IMG/VR virus record: IMGVR_UViG_3300012954_000030
Coordinates: 1-35,080 of that record
Length of the DNA: 35,080 bases
DNA from: a virus
Reading direction: 5' to 3' (one strand)
Shown here: piece by piece, positions 1 to 7,581 of the stretch
How the letters are laid out: each line of letters opens with the position of its first letter
Position numbering within the stretch: the stretch's first letter is position 1
Notes under the pieces: model-generated
Told to the model about the DNA's origin: nothing
Seen by the model: only the letters and a program-made list of their open reading frames with translations
Databases searched by the model: none
Position numbers and translations under genes: made by a program

Positions 1-495
1 ACACGTAACGGAATTGTGGTATATGATGCAAATGGAGTAATTCAAGTAACCACACAAAATGGTGCAGAACTTACAGTTGGACAAATTACAACTACTAGAA
101 GTGATCCGTTTAGATTTAGACCTAAATATAATACACTTAAAGTAGACAGTGATGCTATTAAAATAAGTGATCCTAATGATAATACAAGGTATATAAGTTC
201 AGTGGATAATATGCGAGATAATATCAGTGAAGTTGGTATTACAGAAGCAAGTTTCTTACCATTATGGATGGCAACTTCACAGGGTACTAATGTCCAACAA
301 TTAGGTTACGTTACTGCGGTGCCTTTATGCTATTGTAAGCCTGGTACAAGTCAGCAAATTCTGTTAAATATACAAAACAGCGGGTTTGATTTTAAGAATA
401 TTGACTTTGAAATTGACAGATATCTAATAGATAGCACTCAAAATAACAGCAATGAGCAGTATATCAAGTTCGGTAATTATAGATATAATGTTTAA
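1..495 (+). CDS. C-terminal part of a probable virion structural protein (5' partial)
   Basis: The reading frame is open from base 1 and stops at TAA 493-495, so the gene starts upstream of the window. A GTG at 16 exists but has no ribosome binding site, and the reading frame before it is uninterrupted. The visible 164 residues are rich in Asn, Thr, Asp and aromatic residues with no catalytic motif, as in beta-rich tail or fibre proteins. The next gene is a late, probably structural gene behind a GATAAATA box, which supports a virion role. No family is recognised; a structural role is inferred from composition and context only. Confidence 0.6.
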   Translation, partial: TRNGIVVYDANGVIQVTTQNGAELTVGQITTTRSDPFRFRPKYNTLKVDSDAIKISDPNDNTRYISSVDNMRDNISEVGITEASFLPLWMATSQGTNVQQLGYVTAVPLCYCKPGTSQQILLNIQNSGFDFKNIDFEIDRYLIDSTQNNSNEQYIKFGNYRYNV

Positions 496-499
496 TACA

Positions 500-507
500 G
501 ATAAATA
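500..507 (+). promoter_or_regulatory. T4-type late promoter box GATAAATA
   Basis: GATAAATA differs from the T4 late consensus TATAAATA at the first base only. Taking the box as -13 to -6, the predicted start is about 513, giving a 17-base leader with an AGAGAGGA-type ribosome binding site before the ATG at 530. The same box recurs upstream of other late-looking genes in the window. Confidence 0.65.
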
Positions 508-529
508 AGTACGTTAGAGAGGATAAACT

Positions 530-1093
530 ATGCCAAGTAATATAGATAATACAAGTATTGACGCAACGTTTCCGGTAGCAGGGCAGGACAACGATTCGCA
601 AGGTTTTAGAAATAATTTTAATACCATTAAAAACAACTTCACTGCGGCTAAAAACGAAATAGAAGATTTACAGACTAATACTGCAAAGTTAAACACTTCA
701 AACAACTTTCTTGGCAATGATCTAACAGGTGCTAACTTAATTGGTAATAGTGAAAAGCATTACGCAGGTGGTACAGTAGTTGCTCCACAAGATGTTAGTT
801 TTACTAATGGTAACTTCCAAACATTTACAATTGGTGGTAATATTACTTTAACTTTAAAAGATTGGCCTGCAACAGATAAACTAGGAAAGATTAGAGTACA
901 ACTCCTTGATACATTAGGAGACAGTACAGCAAGAACAGTAACTTGGGCAACTGAAGGTGGAACTATTAAAAAAGGTCCAGGTTTCCCAGATCCATTTGTT
1001 GTAAATAGCAACCAAGATCCTTTAGTAGTAGACTTTTGGACATTTGATGGCGGTACAACTGTTTACGCACAATACGTTGGTCAATTCTCGTAA
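530..1093 (+). CDS. Late virion structural protein, marine T4-like type
   Basis: This 187-residue protein begins with a polar segment containing AGQDNDSQGFRNNF (about residues 17-30), a stretch I remember from structural proteins of marine T4-like phages. It continues into an Asn-rich helical segment (30-60) and a Thr/Gly/Val-rich, probably beta-structured C-terminal half ending YAQYVGQFS. There is no catalytic motif. The ATG at 530 follows AGAGAGGA at good spacing and lies just downstream of a late promoter box, so late expression is likely. It probably belongs to the tail, fibre or baseplate. The precise role is unknown and the family recall was not checked by search. Confidence 0.65.
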   Translation: MPSNIDNTSIDATFPVAGQDNDSQGFRNNFNTIKNNFTAAKNEIEDLQTNTAKLNTSNNFLGNDLTGANLIGNSEKHYAGGTVVAPQDVSFTNGNFQTFTIGGNITLTLKDWPATDKLGKIRVQLLDTLGDSTARTVTWATEGGTIKKGPGFPDPFVVNSNQDPLVVDFWTFDGGTTVYAQYVGQFS

Positions 1094-1104
1094 GAGGATA
1101 AACC

Positions 1105-1329
1105 ATGGATCACCCATTAATTGATAATTTAACCGATCTCACCGACGAGCAACTTACAGATAAATCTGTTAAATTAACTAAAAAATTTTTCCAAACACGC
1201 AATCCCCAAGCACAAAGACAAATCCAGATTGTTTTAGATTCTATTAAATTAGAACAAAGAGACAGAATGGAGAAAAAACGGTTAAACAACCCTAATAAAG
1301 ATCTTGACAATTTAATCAACATCGACTAA
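1105..1329 (+). CDS. Small conserved hypothetical protein
   Basis: A 74-residue, charged, probably all-helical protein: an acidic N-terminal part with DNLTDLTDEQL, then a basic helix with RNPQAQRQIQ and REEKK-like residues, ending NLINID. AGAGGA lies 8 bases upstream of the ATG and the gene follows the structural gene by 11 bases, so it probably shares its late transcript. The -35 element of the next promoter lies inside its 3' end. No domain is recognised. Its size and charge would suit a small assembly or regulatory factor, but that is a guess. Confidence 0.6.
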   Translation: MDHPLIDNLTDLTDEQLTDKSVKLTKKFFQTRNPQAQRQIQIVLDSIKLEQRDRMEKKRLNNPNKDLDNLINID

Positions 1330-1332
1330 AAT
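1304..1332 (+). promoter_or_regulatory. Sigma70-type promoter, TTGACA-17-TAAAAT
   Basis: TTGACA at 1304-1309, a 17-base spacer, and TAAAAT at 1327-1332. The predicted start seven bases after the -10 is 1339, the A of the ATG of the next gene, so the message would be leaderless. The promoter overlaps the 3' end of the upstream gene. Confidence 0.6.
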
Positions 1333-1338
1333 AGTAGT

Positions 1339-1896
1339 ATGCTTATGAAAACAGATTCCTTAGGTGTTCCGCGATTCACCAATAAAGATTTATTAGATTT
1401 AATCTACACAGGCAATATTGATAAATGCCATGTTGTTCTTTGTGATCCATCTGATGATGTTGATAAGTTTAATCAATTCAGTGAAGAACAGGGTTTAGGA
1501 AAATTAACCAAATATGTTCCAATTGACGTAGATAAAACTACTTTTGATAATGCTTGTCAAAGCGAATGGTTCATGCCAGACAAATATAAGAATTTGGATA
1601 TTAATACACACATACTAACACGTTTAATGGAACACTTACAAAAAGATGATGTAGATGAAGTAACAAAAAGTAAAGAATGGAATAGAGCATTTGAAGAAAT
1701 ACAAGAATTTGAAAGACGCGATATGAAAAATTTGCTTAGATATATGGTGTATCTAGTAGACTTTATGCGTGAAAACAACATAGTTTGGGGTGTAGGACGT
1801 GGATCAAGTGTAGCAAGTTATGTCTTATACTTAATTGGAATACATAGAGTAAACTCAATCCAGTTTGACTTGGATTGGCGTGAGTTCTTGAGATAA
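1339..1896 (+). CDS. Stand-alone bacterial Pol III alpha (DnaE)-like module without the polymerase active site
   Basis: The last 60 residues of this 185-residue protein align by eye with the segment of bacterial DNA polymerase III alpha just before its catalytic aspartates: a YMVYLVDFM helix, then GVGRGSSVASYVLYLIGI (DnaE: GPGRGSGAGSLVAYAL), then FDLDWREFL (DnaE: FDLLFERFL). The protein stops exactly there, before the PD-x-D-x-D palm motif. The N-terminal 110 residues are not recognisable. It is therefore not a polymerase; it may be a reused nucleotide- or template-binding piece or a partner of host Pol III. It has its own early promoter with the ATG at the predicted +1. The similarity is clear; the function is unknown. 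Confidence 0.6.
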   Translation: MLMKTDSLGVPRFTNKDLLDLIYTGNIDKCHVVLCDPSDDVDKFNQFSEEQGLGKLTKYVPIDVDKTTFDNACQSEWFMPDKYKNLDINTHILTRLMEHLQKDDVDEVTKSKEWNRAFEEIQEFERRDMKNLLRYMVYLVDFMRENNIVWGVGRGSSVASYVLYLIGIHRVNSIQFDLDWREFLR

Positions 1897-1899
1897 ATA
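1892..1899 (+). promoter_or_regulatory. T4-type late promoter box GATAAATA
   Basis: The box overlaps the stop codon of the preceding gene. The predicted start is about 1905, with an ATAGGAGAA ribosome binding site and an ATG at 1922. Confidence 0.65.
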
Positions 1900-1921
1900 C
1901 GTACATAATAGGAGAACTAAA

Positions 1922-2332
1922 ATGGCAATGAAACAGACAGGTCGTAAAGTTTATAAAACTATGCAAGGTAAATCTTTAGACATGGATTTATTAAGACAAA
2001 AGAATGAACTTACACCAGCAGTTGGAAATGCTAGAGTTAATGCACGTGGCGACGAATTAGGTCCAGGTGGCAAAATTATTAAAAAGAGAGATGAAATCTT
2101 AGACGAGTACTACAGAGATAATCCTCAAGCCGCTCCTGACGAAAGTCCATCACGTGGTATTGAAACTCAACCAGAAGAAACAACTTCTACTCCAGAACCA
2201 GTTGTCGAAGCAAAAGAAGAAGTAGTTGAAACTTCTTTAGATGCAGAGATGAATGCTATAGATAAAGAAGCAGAAGAAACAGGTACTGAGTGGGTTGAAG
2301 ACGCTGACGGCAATTTTGTAAAGAAAAAATAA
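1922..2332 (+). CDS. Late conserved hypothetical protein with acidic C-terminal half
   Basis: The first 65 residues are basic and well ordered (KQTGRKVYKTMQGK, then ELGPGGKIIKKRDEIL). I remember a similar N-terminal block in marine T4-like phage proteins. The rest is a low-complexity Glu/Pro/Thr-rich tail, probably disordered, ending in a short GNFVKKK element. A good ribosome binding site (AGGAGAA) and a late promoter box precede it. A prohead scaffold or minor head role would fit the acidic composition and late promoter but is not shown. It lies four bases ahead of the co-chaperonin gene, so the two probably share a transcript. Confidence 0.55.
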   Translation: MAMKQTGRKVYKTMQGKSLDMDLLRQKNELTPAVGNARVNARGDELGPGGKIIKKRDEILDEYYRDNPQAAPDESPSRGIETQPEETTSTPEPVVEAKEEVVETSLDAEMNAIDKEAEETGTEWVEDADGNFVKKK

Positions 2333-2341
2333 GAGGTGAAT

Positions 2342-2731
2342 ATGTTAAACGCTCAAGCAATGGCGGGAGGTACACGACCTTCGATTAATATTGTTAAGGG
2401 TAGCCTAAGACCTTTAAAAAATCGTGTAATTGTTAAAGAAATGAACTTTGGTGAAATGAAAACCAAAGGTGGATTAATACTTCTATCAGATGATGGTAAA
2501 GATCACGGAATCAAACCACGTTGGTGTCAAGTAGTTGCTAAAGGCAAAGACAACAACGATGAGTATGAAGTAGGTGACTGGATTCTTGTTGAACATGGAC
2601 GTTGGAGCAGAGGCTACAATGTTAAATGGGACGATGAATCTGAACCTACTATGATGAGAACTGTAGAAGCAGAGAGTGTGCTTTTATGGACCAACGAGTA
2701 TCCAGACGAAGGATACATATCTGACAAATAG
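2342..2731 (+). CDS. GroES/T4 gp31-like co-chaperonin
   Basis: The 129-residue protein shows the Cpn10 pattern: an SLRPLKNRVIVKEM strand near residue 20, a GEMKTKGGLILLSDDG mobile-loop region, CQVVAKGKDN, then YEVGDWILVEHGRW and a C-terminal VEAESVLLW strand. It is longer than GroES (about 97) and close to T4 gp31 (111), with an N-terminal extension. T4 gp31 replaces GroES on host GroEL to fold the major capsid protein; the same role is inferred. ATG 2342 is preferred over the GTG at 2336 because the GAGGTG ribosome binding site overlaps the GTG. It is probably cotranscribed with the late gene before it. Confidence 0.75.
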   Translation: MLNAQAMAGGTRPSINIVKGSLRPLKNRVIVKEMNFGEMKTKGGLILLSDDGKDHGIKPRWCQVVAKGKDNNDEYEVGDWILVEHGRWSRGYNVKWDDESEPTMMRTVEAESVLLWTNEYPDEGYISDK

Positions 2732-2739
2732 AGGTAAAA

Positions 2740-3150
2740 TTGAAAAACATAGATTTACAAAAATATAAAGACTTCGTCAAAGAAGTCACTAGTAAAGAAT
2801 CAAACAGTACTATGGTTCTTAACAACAAACTAATTGACCTAGAAAAAGAATCAGGTGTAAATTTAGCATTACTGCTTACAGGCTCAATTGGTATCGCAAG
2901 TGAAGGAGGAGAGTTTAGTGAAATTGTTAAAAAATGTATCTTCCAAGGTAAACCTTTGGATGATGAAACTATATTTCATTGTAAACGAGAACTTGGTGAC
3001 ATTATGTGGTATTGGGTTAATTCTTGCCGTGCTCTTGGTTTGGACCCTAACGACGTAATTGCTGAAAACGTGAACAAATTAAAGTCACGTTATCCAGGTG
3101 GCGAGTTCGACGCTTACTATTCAGAAAACCGCAAAGAAAACGACCTTTAA
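2740..3150 (+). CDS. MazG-like nucleotide pyrophosphohydrolase
   Basis: The 136-residue protein has the all-alpha MazG metal site: E-x-x-E in EGGEFSE (residues 55-61), E-x-x-D in ELGDIMWY (84-87), then DPNDVIAENVNKLKSRYPGG. The family hydrolyses NTPs to NMP and pyrophosphate. Phage versions are proposed to adjust nucleotide or alarmone pools, or to remove damaged nucleotides. Translation starts at TTG 2740 behind a GAGGT ribosome binding site; no ATG gives the full domain. It sits between the co-chaperonin and an oxygenase in a run of metabolic genes that also contains thyX. Confidence 0.8.
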   Translation: MKNIDLQKYKDFVKEVTSKESNSTMVLNNKLIDLEKESGVNLALLLTGSIGIASEGGEFSEIVKKCIFQGKPLDDETIFHCKRELGDIMWYWVNSCRALGLDPNDVIAENVNKLKSRYPGGEFDAYYSENRKENDL

Positions 3151-3163
3151 CATACATATTAGT

Positions 3164-3778
3164 ATGAACTATAATGCAGACGACATCGTTGTTCTAGATG
3201 ATATTGTACCAAATTGGTTACATGAAGATGTGGTTAAAAACATTCCCCATACTCCAGTTACTTTTGGTCATAGAGGATTAGGTCCATATCAAGGACATCA
3301 ATTCTTTAGCAATCAATGGACACATGAACAAATAGAAAATGCTCCTTGGCAACTAAGAGCAGTATGGTCTGCGTTTGAAAGTCAAAAGAAAAAGATTAGT
3401 GAACGTGTCGGCGACATTGAATTAAATCAAATCCAAATTAATATTACAACTAAAAACTTAAATGGTGGACTACACGTAGATAGTACAGAAAATGTACCAG
3501 CATACACTATGGTATATTTGGTTCATGGTGATTCTGGAATGGATTTTTGGTCTGACAATCCAGACAATGGTGGAAAGATGTTTAAAGAAGTTCCATATAA
3601 GTCCGGACGTTGTATAGTTTTTCCTAGTAGATATATTCATAGAGGCTTACCCACAATAGAAATAGAACCAAGAATTAGTATTGGTTATGTTTTTAGTGGT
3701 GTAACGACACCTTTTGCTCGTTCTAGAAATATTATCATGCCAATATTTGAAGATGAACAAGCAAAAATAATTCAGTAA
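3164..3778 (+). CDS. 2-oxoglutarate/Fe(II)-dependent oxygenase
   Basis: A 204-residue protein with the iron-binding triad of the prolyl-4-hydroxylase-like superfamily: H-x-D in GGLHVDST (residues 104-106), distal His in RYIHRG (159), and a 2-oxoglutarate-binding Arg in EPRISIGYVF (170). These enzymes hydroxylate proteins or small molecules; the substrate cannot be read from sequence. The ATG at 3164 is preferred; an upstream in-frame start at 3098 would lie deep inside mazG. It is the first of three oxygenases in the window. The family is secure, the substrate unknown. Confidence 0.7.
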   Translation: MNYNADDIVVLDDIVPNWLHEDVVKNIPHTPVTFGHRGLGPYQGHQFFSNQWTHEQIENAPWQLRAVWSAFESQKKKISERVGDIELNQIQINITTKNLNGGLHVDSTENVPAYTMVYLVHGDSGMDFWSDNPDNGGKMFKEVPYKSGRCIVFPSRYIHRGLPTIEIEPRISIGYVFSGVTTPFARSRNIIMPIFEDEQAKIIQ

Positions 3779-3783
3779 TTTAC

Positions 3784-3812
3784 TTGACTTATTAACAAAA
3801 GTATTATATACT
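3784..3812 (+). promoter_or_regulatory. Sigma70-type promoter, TTGACT-17-TATACT
   Basis: TTGACT at 3784-3789, a 17-base spacer, TATACT at 3807-3812. The predicted start is about 3819, followed by AAGGAG and the ATG at 3833. It probably drives the run 3833-7581 that includes gp44, the ferredoxin and thyX. Confidence 0.65.
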
Positions 3813-3832
3813 TAAAATATTAAGGAGTGTAA

Positions 3833-3997
3833 ATGTATTTTCCACGTAAAAACACAGGTATTGGTACTGCTGGTGCAACAGGAATCGCACTAATGGTATT
3901 ACACATAACTGGTTATCTTACAGGTTGGGCATGGCCGATTCTTTATGTGATACTTATAGTAATGGGTATTGGTGAAGAACAGGAAAAACGTAAATGA
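3833..3997 (+). CDS. Small membrane protein
   Basis: A 54-residue ORF with an AAGGAG ribosome binding site 6 bases before the ATG and a sigma70-type promoter immediately upstream. A basic start (YFPRKN) is followed by a Gly/Ala-rich hydrophobic segment and a strong transmembrane stretch (WPILYVILIVMGI), ending in a charged EEQEKRK tail. One or two membrane passes are likely, with the tail probably in the cytoplasm. Its stop overlaps the next start (ATGA), which couples translation. Being first after an early promoter, it could act on the host membrane early in infection; no family is recognised. Confidence 0.6.
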   Translation: MYFPRKNTGIGTAGATGIALMVLHITGYLTGWAWPILYVILIVMGIGEEQEKRK

Positions 3998-4398
3998 TAG
4001 GAATTACGTTTTCATCGTTTGACTTATTTCATAGTGGTCATGTTGCTATGCTAAAAGAAGCAAAATCAAAATGTGATTACCTAATGGTTGGATTACAAAC
4101 AGATCCAACAATAGACAGACCAGAAAAAAATAAACCAATCCAAAGTGTATTTGAACGATATGTTCAATTAGAAGGTTGCAAATATATTGACGAAGTTATT
4201 CCTTATGCAACAGAACAAGATTTAATTGATATTTTATTAACTTATAAAGTTGATGTTCGTTTTATTGGCGAAGAATACCAAGGAAAAGAGTTCACTGGTA
4301 AGCAACTTTGTATTGACAAAGGCATTAATATACATTATAATAAAAGGCAACATTCATTTAGTACAAGTGGATTACGTAAAAGGATAAAGGAAGTATGA
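3994..4398 (+). CDS. Glycerol-3-phosphate cytidylyltransferase-like nucleotidyltransferase
   Basis: The 134-residue protein has the signature of the small cytidylyltransferase family (TagD-like): FDLFHSGH (residues 9-16, the H-x-G-H motif), RFIGEEYQGKEF, and a C-terminal STSGLRKRI (nucleotide-binding STS-x-x-RK). Such enzymes join CTP or ATP to a phosphorylated sugar, polyol or similar substrate. Length is normal for the family. It overlaps its neighbours by four bases on both sides. An epimerase gene at 29663 could belong to the same sugar pathway, but the substrate is not determined. Confidence 0.7.
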   Translation: MIGITFSSFDLFHSGHVAMLKEAKSKCDYLMVGLQTDPTIDRPEKNKPIQSVFERYVQLEGCKYIDEVIPYATEQDLIDILLTYKVDVRFIGEEYQGKEFTGKQLCIDKGINIHYNKRQHSFSTSGLRKRIKEV

Positions 4399-5309
4399 AA
4401 GAACTTTGGGTAGAAAAATATCGTCCTAAAACAGTGGACGGATATGTGTTTAGAGATGAACATCAACAAGCACAGGTAAAAAAGTGGATACAAGAAAAAA
4501 CTATTCCACATTTATTGTTTAGTGGTAATGCAGGTATTGGTAAGACAACACTTGCAAAACTGTTGTTCAATGAACTAGAAATAAATGATTTAGATATACT
4601 TGAAATAAACGCAAGTAGAACAAATAGTGTTGATGACGTAAGAGATAAAATTGTAAACTTTGTGCAAATGATTCCATTTGGAGAGTTTAAAGTTGTATTA
4701 CTTGATGAGGCAGATTATCTAAGTCCAAACGCACAGGCGGCACTACGTGGTGTTATGGAGGAGTATCATACTACTGCAAGATTTATTTTAACTTGTAACT
4801 ATCCTAATAGAATTATTCCTGCACTACATTCAAGATGTCAAGGTTTTCATATTGCAAAAATAGATCAAACAGAGTTTACTGCTAGAGTGGCAAAAATTCT
4901 AATTGATGAAGGTGTGCAACCTGATTTAGATATACTTGACACTTATGTAAAAGCAACATATCCTGATTTACGTAAATGTATCAATATGGTACAGATGAAT
5001 TCACAAGAAGGTAAACTACTTGCTCCTAATGAAAGTGATAAAGCAGAAGCAGATTGGAAACTTGATATGGTCGAACTGTTTAAAGCAGGTAAGATCAGTG
5101 AAGCAAGAAAACTTGTTTGTGGTAGAGCAAGAGCAGAAGAGATGGAAGAAGTTTATCGTTGGTTGTATGATAATATAGAATTGTTTGGTGATGAAGAAAA
5201 ACAAGACAAAGCAATAATGATTATTAAACAAGGACTAGTTGATCATACACTAGTCGTTGATCCTGAGATTAATTTAGCGGCAACATTAATTAAACTAGCA
5301 AGGTTGTAA
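4395..5309 (+). CDS. 44: Clamp-loader large subunit, T4 gp44-like
   Basis: A 304-residue AAA+ protein beginning [12 protein letters not shown], with Walker A GNAGIGKT (residues 44-51), Walker B VLLDEAD (about 100-106), a sensor 1 Asn in LTCNYPNRI and the SRC arginine-finger motif (146-148). These are the features of the gp44/RFC small-subunit family, and length is close to T4 gp44 (319). It would load the gp45 clamp (30436) for the gp43 polymerase (25746). In T4, gene 44 is followed by 62 (small subunit); here a ferredoxin gene overlaps its stop, and no gp62-like protein was recognised in the window. Confidence 0.9.
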   Translation: MKELWVEKYRPKTVDGYVFRDEHQQAQVKKWIQEKTIPHLLFSGNAGIGKTTLAKLLFNELEINDLDILEINASRTNSVDDVRDKIVNFVQMIPFGEFKVVLLDEADYLSPNAQAALRGVMEEYHTTARFILTCNYPNRIIPALHSRCQGFHIAKIDQTEFTARVAKILIDEGVQPDLDILDTYVKATYPDLRKCINMVQMNSQEGKLLAPNESDKAEADWKLDMVELFKAGKISEARKLVCGRARAEEMEEVYRWLYDNIELFGDEEKQDKAIMIIKQGLVDHTLVVDPEINLAATLIKLARL

Positions 5310-5644
5310 TGACATATCTAGTTAATGAAAACTGTATTAAGTGTAAACACTTAGATTGTGTAGAAGTTTGCCCAGTCGACTGTTTTTATGAAGGCGAAAA
5401 TATGCTTGTTATTAATCCTGATGAATGTATTGACTGTGGCGTATGTGAACCTGAGTGTCCTGTTGATGCTATTATTCCAGATCACCAAGACGATGGCAAG
5501 TGGTTAGAGTTGAATAGTAAATACAGTAACACTTGGCCTAATATTGCAGTTAAGGATATTACTAAAATACCAGAAGATGCAGAAGAATACGCAGGTGTTG
5601 AAAATAAATTTGAAAAGTACTTTAGTGACAAACCAGGAGAATAA
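5309..5644 (+). CDS. fdxA: 7Fe ferredoxin, FdxA-like
   Basis: The 111-residue protein carries nine cysteines at 9, 12, 17, 21, 25, 40, 43, 46 and 50. This matches, one residue offset, the pattern of Azotobacter-type 7Fe ferredoxin I: C9, C17 and C50 would bind the [3Fe-4S] cluster, and C21, C40, C43 and C46 the [4Fe-4S] cluster. The long C-terminal tail ([19 protein letters not shown]) is as I remember it in alphaproteobacterial FdxA, suggesting acquisition from the host lineage. It is a soluble one-electron carrier, and all cluster ligands are intact. It overlaps the gp44 stop by one base (TAATG), so it is translationally coupled to the clamp loader. The electron acceptor is unknown. Confidence 0.85.
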   Translation: MTYLVNENCIKCKHLDCVEVCPVDCFYEGENMLVINPDECIDCGVCEPECPVDAIIPDHQDDGKWLELNSKYSNTWPNIAVKDITKIPEDAEEYAGVENKFEKYFSDKPGE

Positions 5645-5647
5645 TAG

Positions 5648-5998
5648 ATGAGACATGAAAAAGACGGAACTCCCAAACAAATGAGAGCCAGTCATATTCT
5701 ATTATCCTTTAGAGGTGCTAAAAACAGTACCCACGGAAGAGGTATTGGTGAAGCAATGGCAGAGGGTGAAAGAATAACTAATGAATTAAAACAAGGTGGA
5801 GTAAGTTTCGAGCAAATGGCAAGAGAAAATAGTGCTTGTCCAAGCGGAAAACGTAACGGTGGCGACTTAGGTTGGTTTGCTCCAGAGGACATGGTAATAG
5901 AATTTTCTAGTGCCTGTGCTAAAATACCAAAAGGAGAACTTGGTCCACACCCAGTAGTATCTCCATTCGGAGTACACGTTATATGGCGAACAGGTTAA
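5648..5998 (+). CDS. Parvulin-type peptidyl-prolyl cis-trans isomerase
   Basis: The 116-residue protein is a single rotamase domain: ASHILLSF near residue 14, a helix with FEQMARENSACPSGKRNGGDLGWF in the middle, then EFSSACAKIPKGELGPHPVVSPFGVHVIWRTG. These are the standard parvulin/PpiC landmarks. There is no signal peptide or chaperone arm, so it should act in the cytoplasm as a proline isomerase assisting folding. It follows the ferredoxin by three bases. Together with the GroES-like, DnaJ, deformylase and ClpA-like genes it adds to a large protein-folding set in this window. Confidence 0.8.
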   Translation: MRHEKDGTPKQMRASHILLSFRGAKNSTHGRGIGEAMAEGERITNELKQGGVSFEQMARENSACPSGKRNGGDLGWFAPEDMVIEFSSACAKIPKGELGPHPVVSPFGVHVIWRTG

Positions 5999-6195
5999 GC
6001 GAGAATTTCCCGCAAATAAAAAATAAATTTAAAGATTGGCCAGGAGACTTTGGTCGTATTAAAATATTAGAAGACGAAATTCGCTATGCGAAATCCCAAC
6101 TACAAGAGCATGACACAGGACATATCTATACTGCTATTAGTTGGTTGGAACACAGACTGAATATGTTGAAAGGAATTGAAGATGACGACAGTTAA
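5983..6195 (+). CDS. Small hypothetical protein
   Basis: A 70-residue, probably helical protein with a KFKDWPGDFGRIKILEDEI segment followed by a second helix (SAISWLEHRLNML-like). It starts 16 bases inside the parvulin gene and ends inside the beginning of thyX, as expected for a coupled operon gene. No catalytic motif or membrane segment is visible and no family is recognised. I think similar short proteins occur in other marine T4-like phages, but this was not checked. Confidence 0.55.
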   Translation: MANRLSENFPQIKNKFKDWPGDFGRIKILEDEIRYAKSQLQEHDTGHIYTAISWLEHRLNMLKGIEDDDS

Positions 6196-6838
6196 ATTAG
6201 TAAGTTTTAGTCAAGCACCAGAAGGTTGGGACGGATATGATTGTCAAGAACTAATTGCCTACTGTGCTAGGGTAAGTAATCCTGCTAATCAAATGAATAG
6301 CGAAACAAGTGAAAAACTTATTAAGTATCTGATTAAACATCAACATTGGTCGCCTTTAGAGATGGTTAATGCTTGTTTAGAAATTAATACTACACGCGAT
6401 ATTGCACATCAAATTGTAAGGCATAGAAGTTTTAGTTTCCAAGAATTTAGTCAACGTTATGCAGATCCAGAGGATCAAGGCGATTTATTTGAATATAGTG
6501 AGGCAAGACTTCAAGATACAAAAAATAGACAAAATTCAATTGAAGTAGATGATCAAAAATTACAAAGAGAATGGGAATGGGCACAGATGCGTATTGCCAA
6601 TCTTGCAAAAAAAGAGTATGACTGGGCAATTAAAAAAGGTATTGCTAAAGAACTTGCTCGTAAAGTTTTGCCAGAAGGTTTAACAAAGACAAGATTATAT
6701 ATGAACGGTACACTTCGTAGTTGGGTACACTACATTGAACTACGCGGTGCCAACGGAACACAAAAGGAACACATGGAAATTGCTCATGCCTGTGCTGAAG
6801 TAATTGCAGACGTATTTCCATTAATGAAAAGTTTATGA
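6182..6838 (+). CDS. thyX: Flavin-dependent thymidylate synthase ThyX
   Basis: ThyX makes dTMP from dUMP using FAD and methylene-tetrahydrofolate. The signature RHR-x7-S-x-R is present as RHRSFSFQEFSQR (about residues 80-92), with ARVSNP and HQHWSPLEM before it and the C-terminal GTLRSWVHYIELR before a HACAEVIADVFP helix. At 218 residues the length is normal. ATG 6182 is preferred over TTG 6176 because AAAGGA lies at good spacing. SAR11-type hosts also use ThyX, so a host origin is plausible. It supplies thymidylate for replication of an AT-rich genome. Confidence 0.9.
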   Translation: MTTVKLVSFSQAPEGWDGYDCQELIAYCARVSNPANQMNSETSEKLIKYLIKHQHWSPLEMVNACLEINTTRDIAHQIVRHRSFSFQEFSQRYADPEDQGDLFEYSEARLQDTKNRQNSIEVDDQKLQREWEWAQMRIANLAKKEYDWAIKKGIAKELARKVLPEGLTKTRLYMNGTLRSWVHYIELRGANGTQKEHMEIAHACAEVIADVFPLMKSL

Positions 6839-7581
6839 AAAACCCAGAACCAGTAATATTTTTTGAAACAGAAAATTGGGCCGTAAGGAAACACGCACCT
6901 ATTAAATCTGCTAAAGAATTTTTACCTAAGGAATGGTTGGAGATTCCTACATATAACGAAAAAGCAGATAAGCCTATTGACGGCAAAAAATCTGTTCGTG
7001 CTTGTCCTGGTATAGGTGACTATATGCAAATGGGATATGTCATTCCTGCTTGGTGTGATATGGACATAATGCCTAGTGAAGATGGACAATATGTTGAGAC
7101 ACGTTATTCAGACCCAGATTATAATGGTGCATATCACCCTGCAGATCAAGTAGGTAATAGTTTTGTTAAAAAGTTTGGTGTAAGGACTGCGGTTAAATTA
7201 GACTGTCCATGGAAAATATGGAGTAAACCAGGTTGGAGCCTATTATATCAACCAATGTGGTTCCATCAAGAAAAGAACTGGGAAGCAATACCAGGTGTTA
7301 TTGATCATGACTTAGGTGCTTTGATAAGTCCTATTAACATAATGTTGAAAAAAACAGAGTTGACCCATATCAAAATGGGTGAACCTATATGCCAAGTTAT
7401 TCCTATCAAGAGAGAAACAGTAGTTGCACGTACTGGTGCACTATCTGAAACTGCCGTGAATAGACACAATGCAATTATTAAACAATTAAAAATTGTTTTT
7501 GCAGGTTGGTCTAAATGGCAACACGCAAAGAAGACCTATATCGTAGATAAAAACGATACAGATCTTCCAGGTGATAATTAA
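6835..7581 (+). CDS. Conserved hypothetical protein
   Basis: A 248-residue soluble protein with many aromatic residues and a pattern of short conserved-looking blocks: VRACPGIGDYMQMGYVIP, then CPWKIWSKPGWSLLYQPMWF, then GEPICQVIPIKRE. The Trp/Pro-rich middle suggests a compact beta fold. I have an impression of similar proteins in marine phages but cannot name a family. It overlaps thyX by four bases. Its stop codon lies in the same TTAA as the stop of the convergent phoH gene, so transcription meets here. Confidence 0.55.
   Translation: MKNPEPVIFFETENWAVRKHAPIKSAKEFLPKEWLEIPTYNEKADKPIDGKKSVRACPGIGDYMQMGYVIPAWCDMDIMPSEDGQYVETRYSDPDYNGAYHPADQVGNSFVKKFGVRTAVKLDCPWKIWSKPGWSLLYQPMWFHQEKNWEAIPGVIDHDLGALISPINIMLKKTELTHIKMGEPICQVIPIKRETVVARTGALSETAVNRHNAIIKQLKIVFAGWSKWQHAKKTYIVDKNDTDLPGDN

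Noticed and set aside
3098-3163. Upstream in-frame extension of the first oxygenase
   Set aside because: It would lie inside mazG with no ribosome binding site; the ATG at 3164 gives the full domain.
4937-4965. TTGACA with a TATCCT-like -10 inside gp44
   Set aside because: Weak -10, inside a strong coding region, and no gene start follows.
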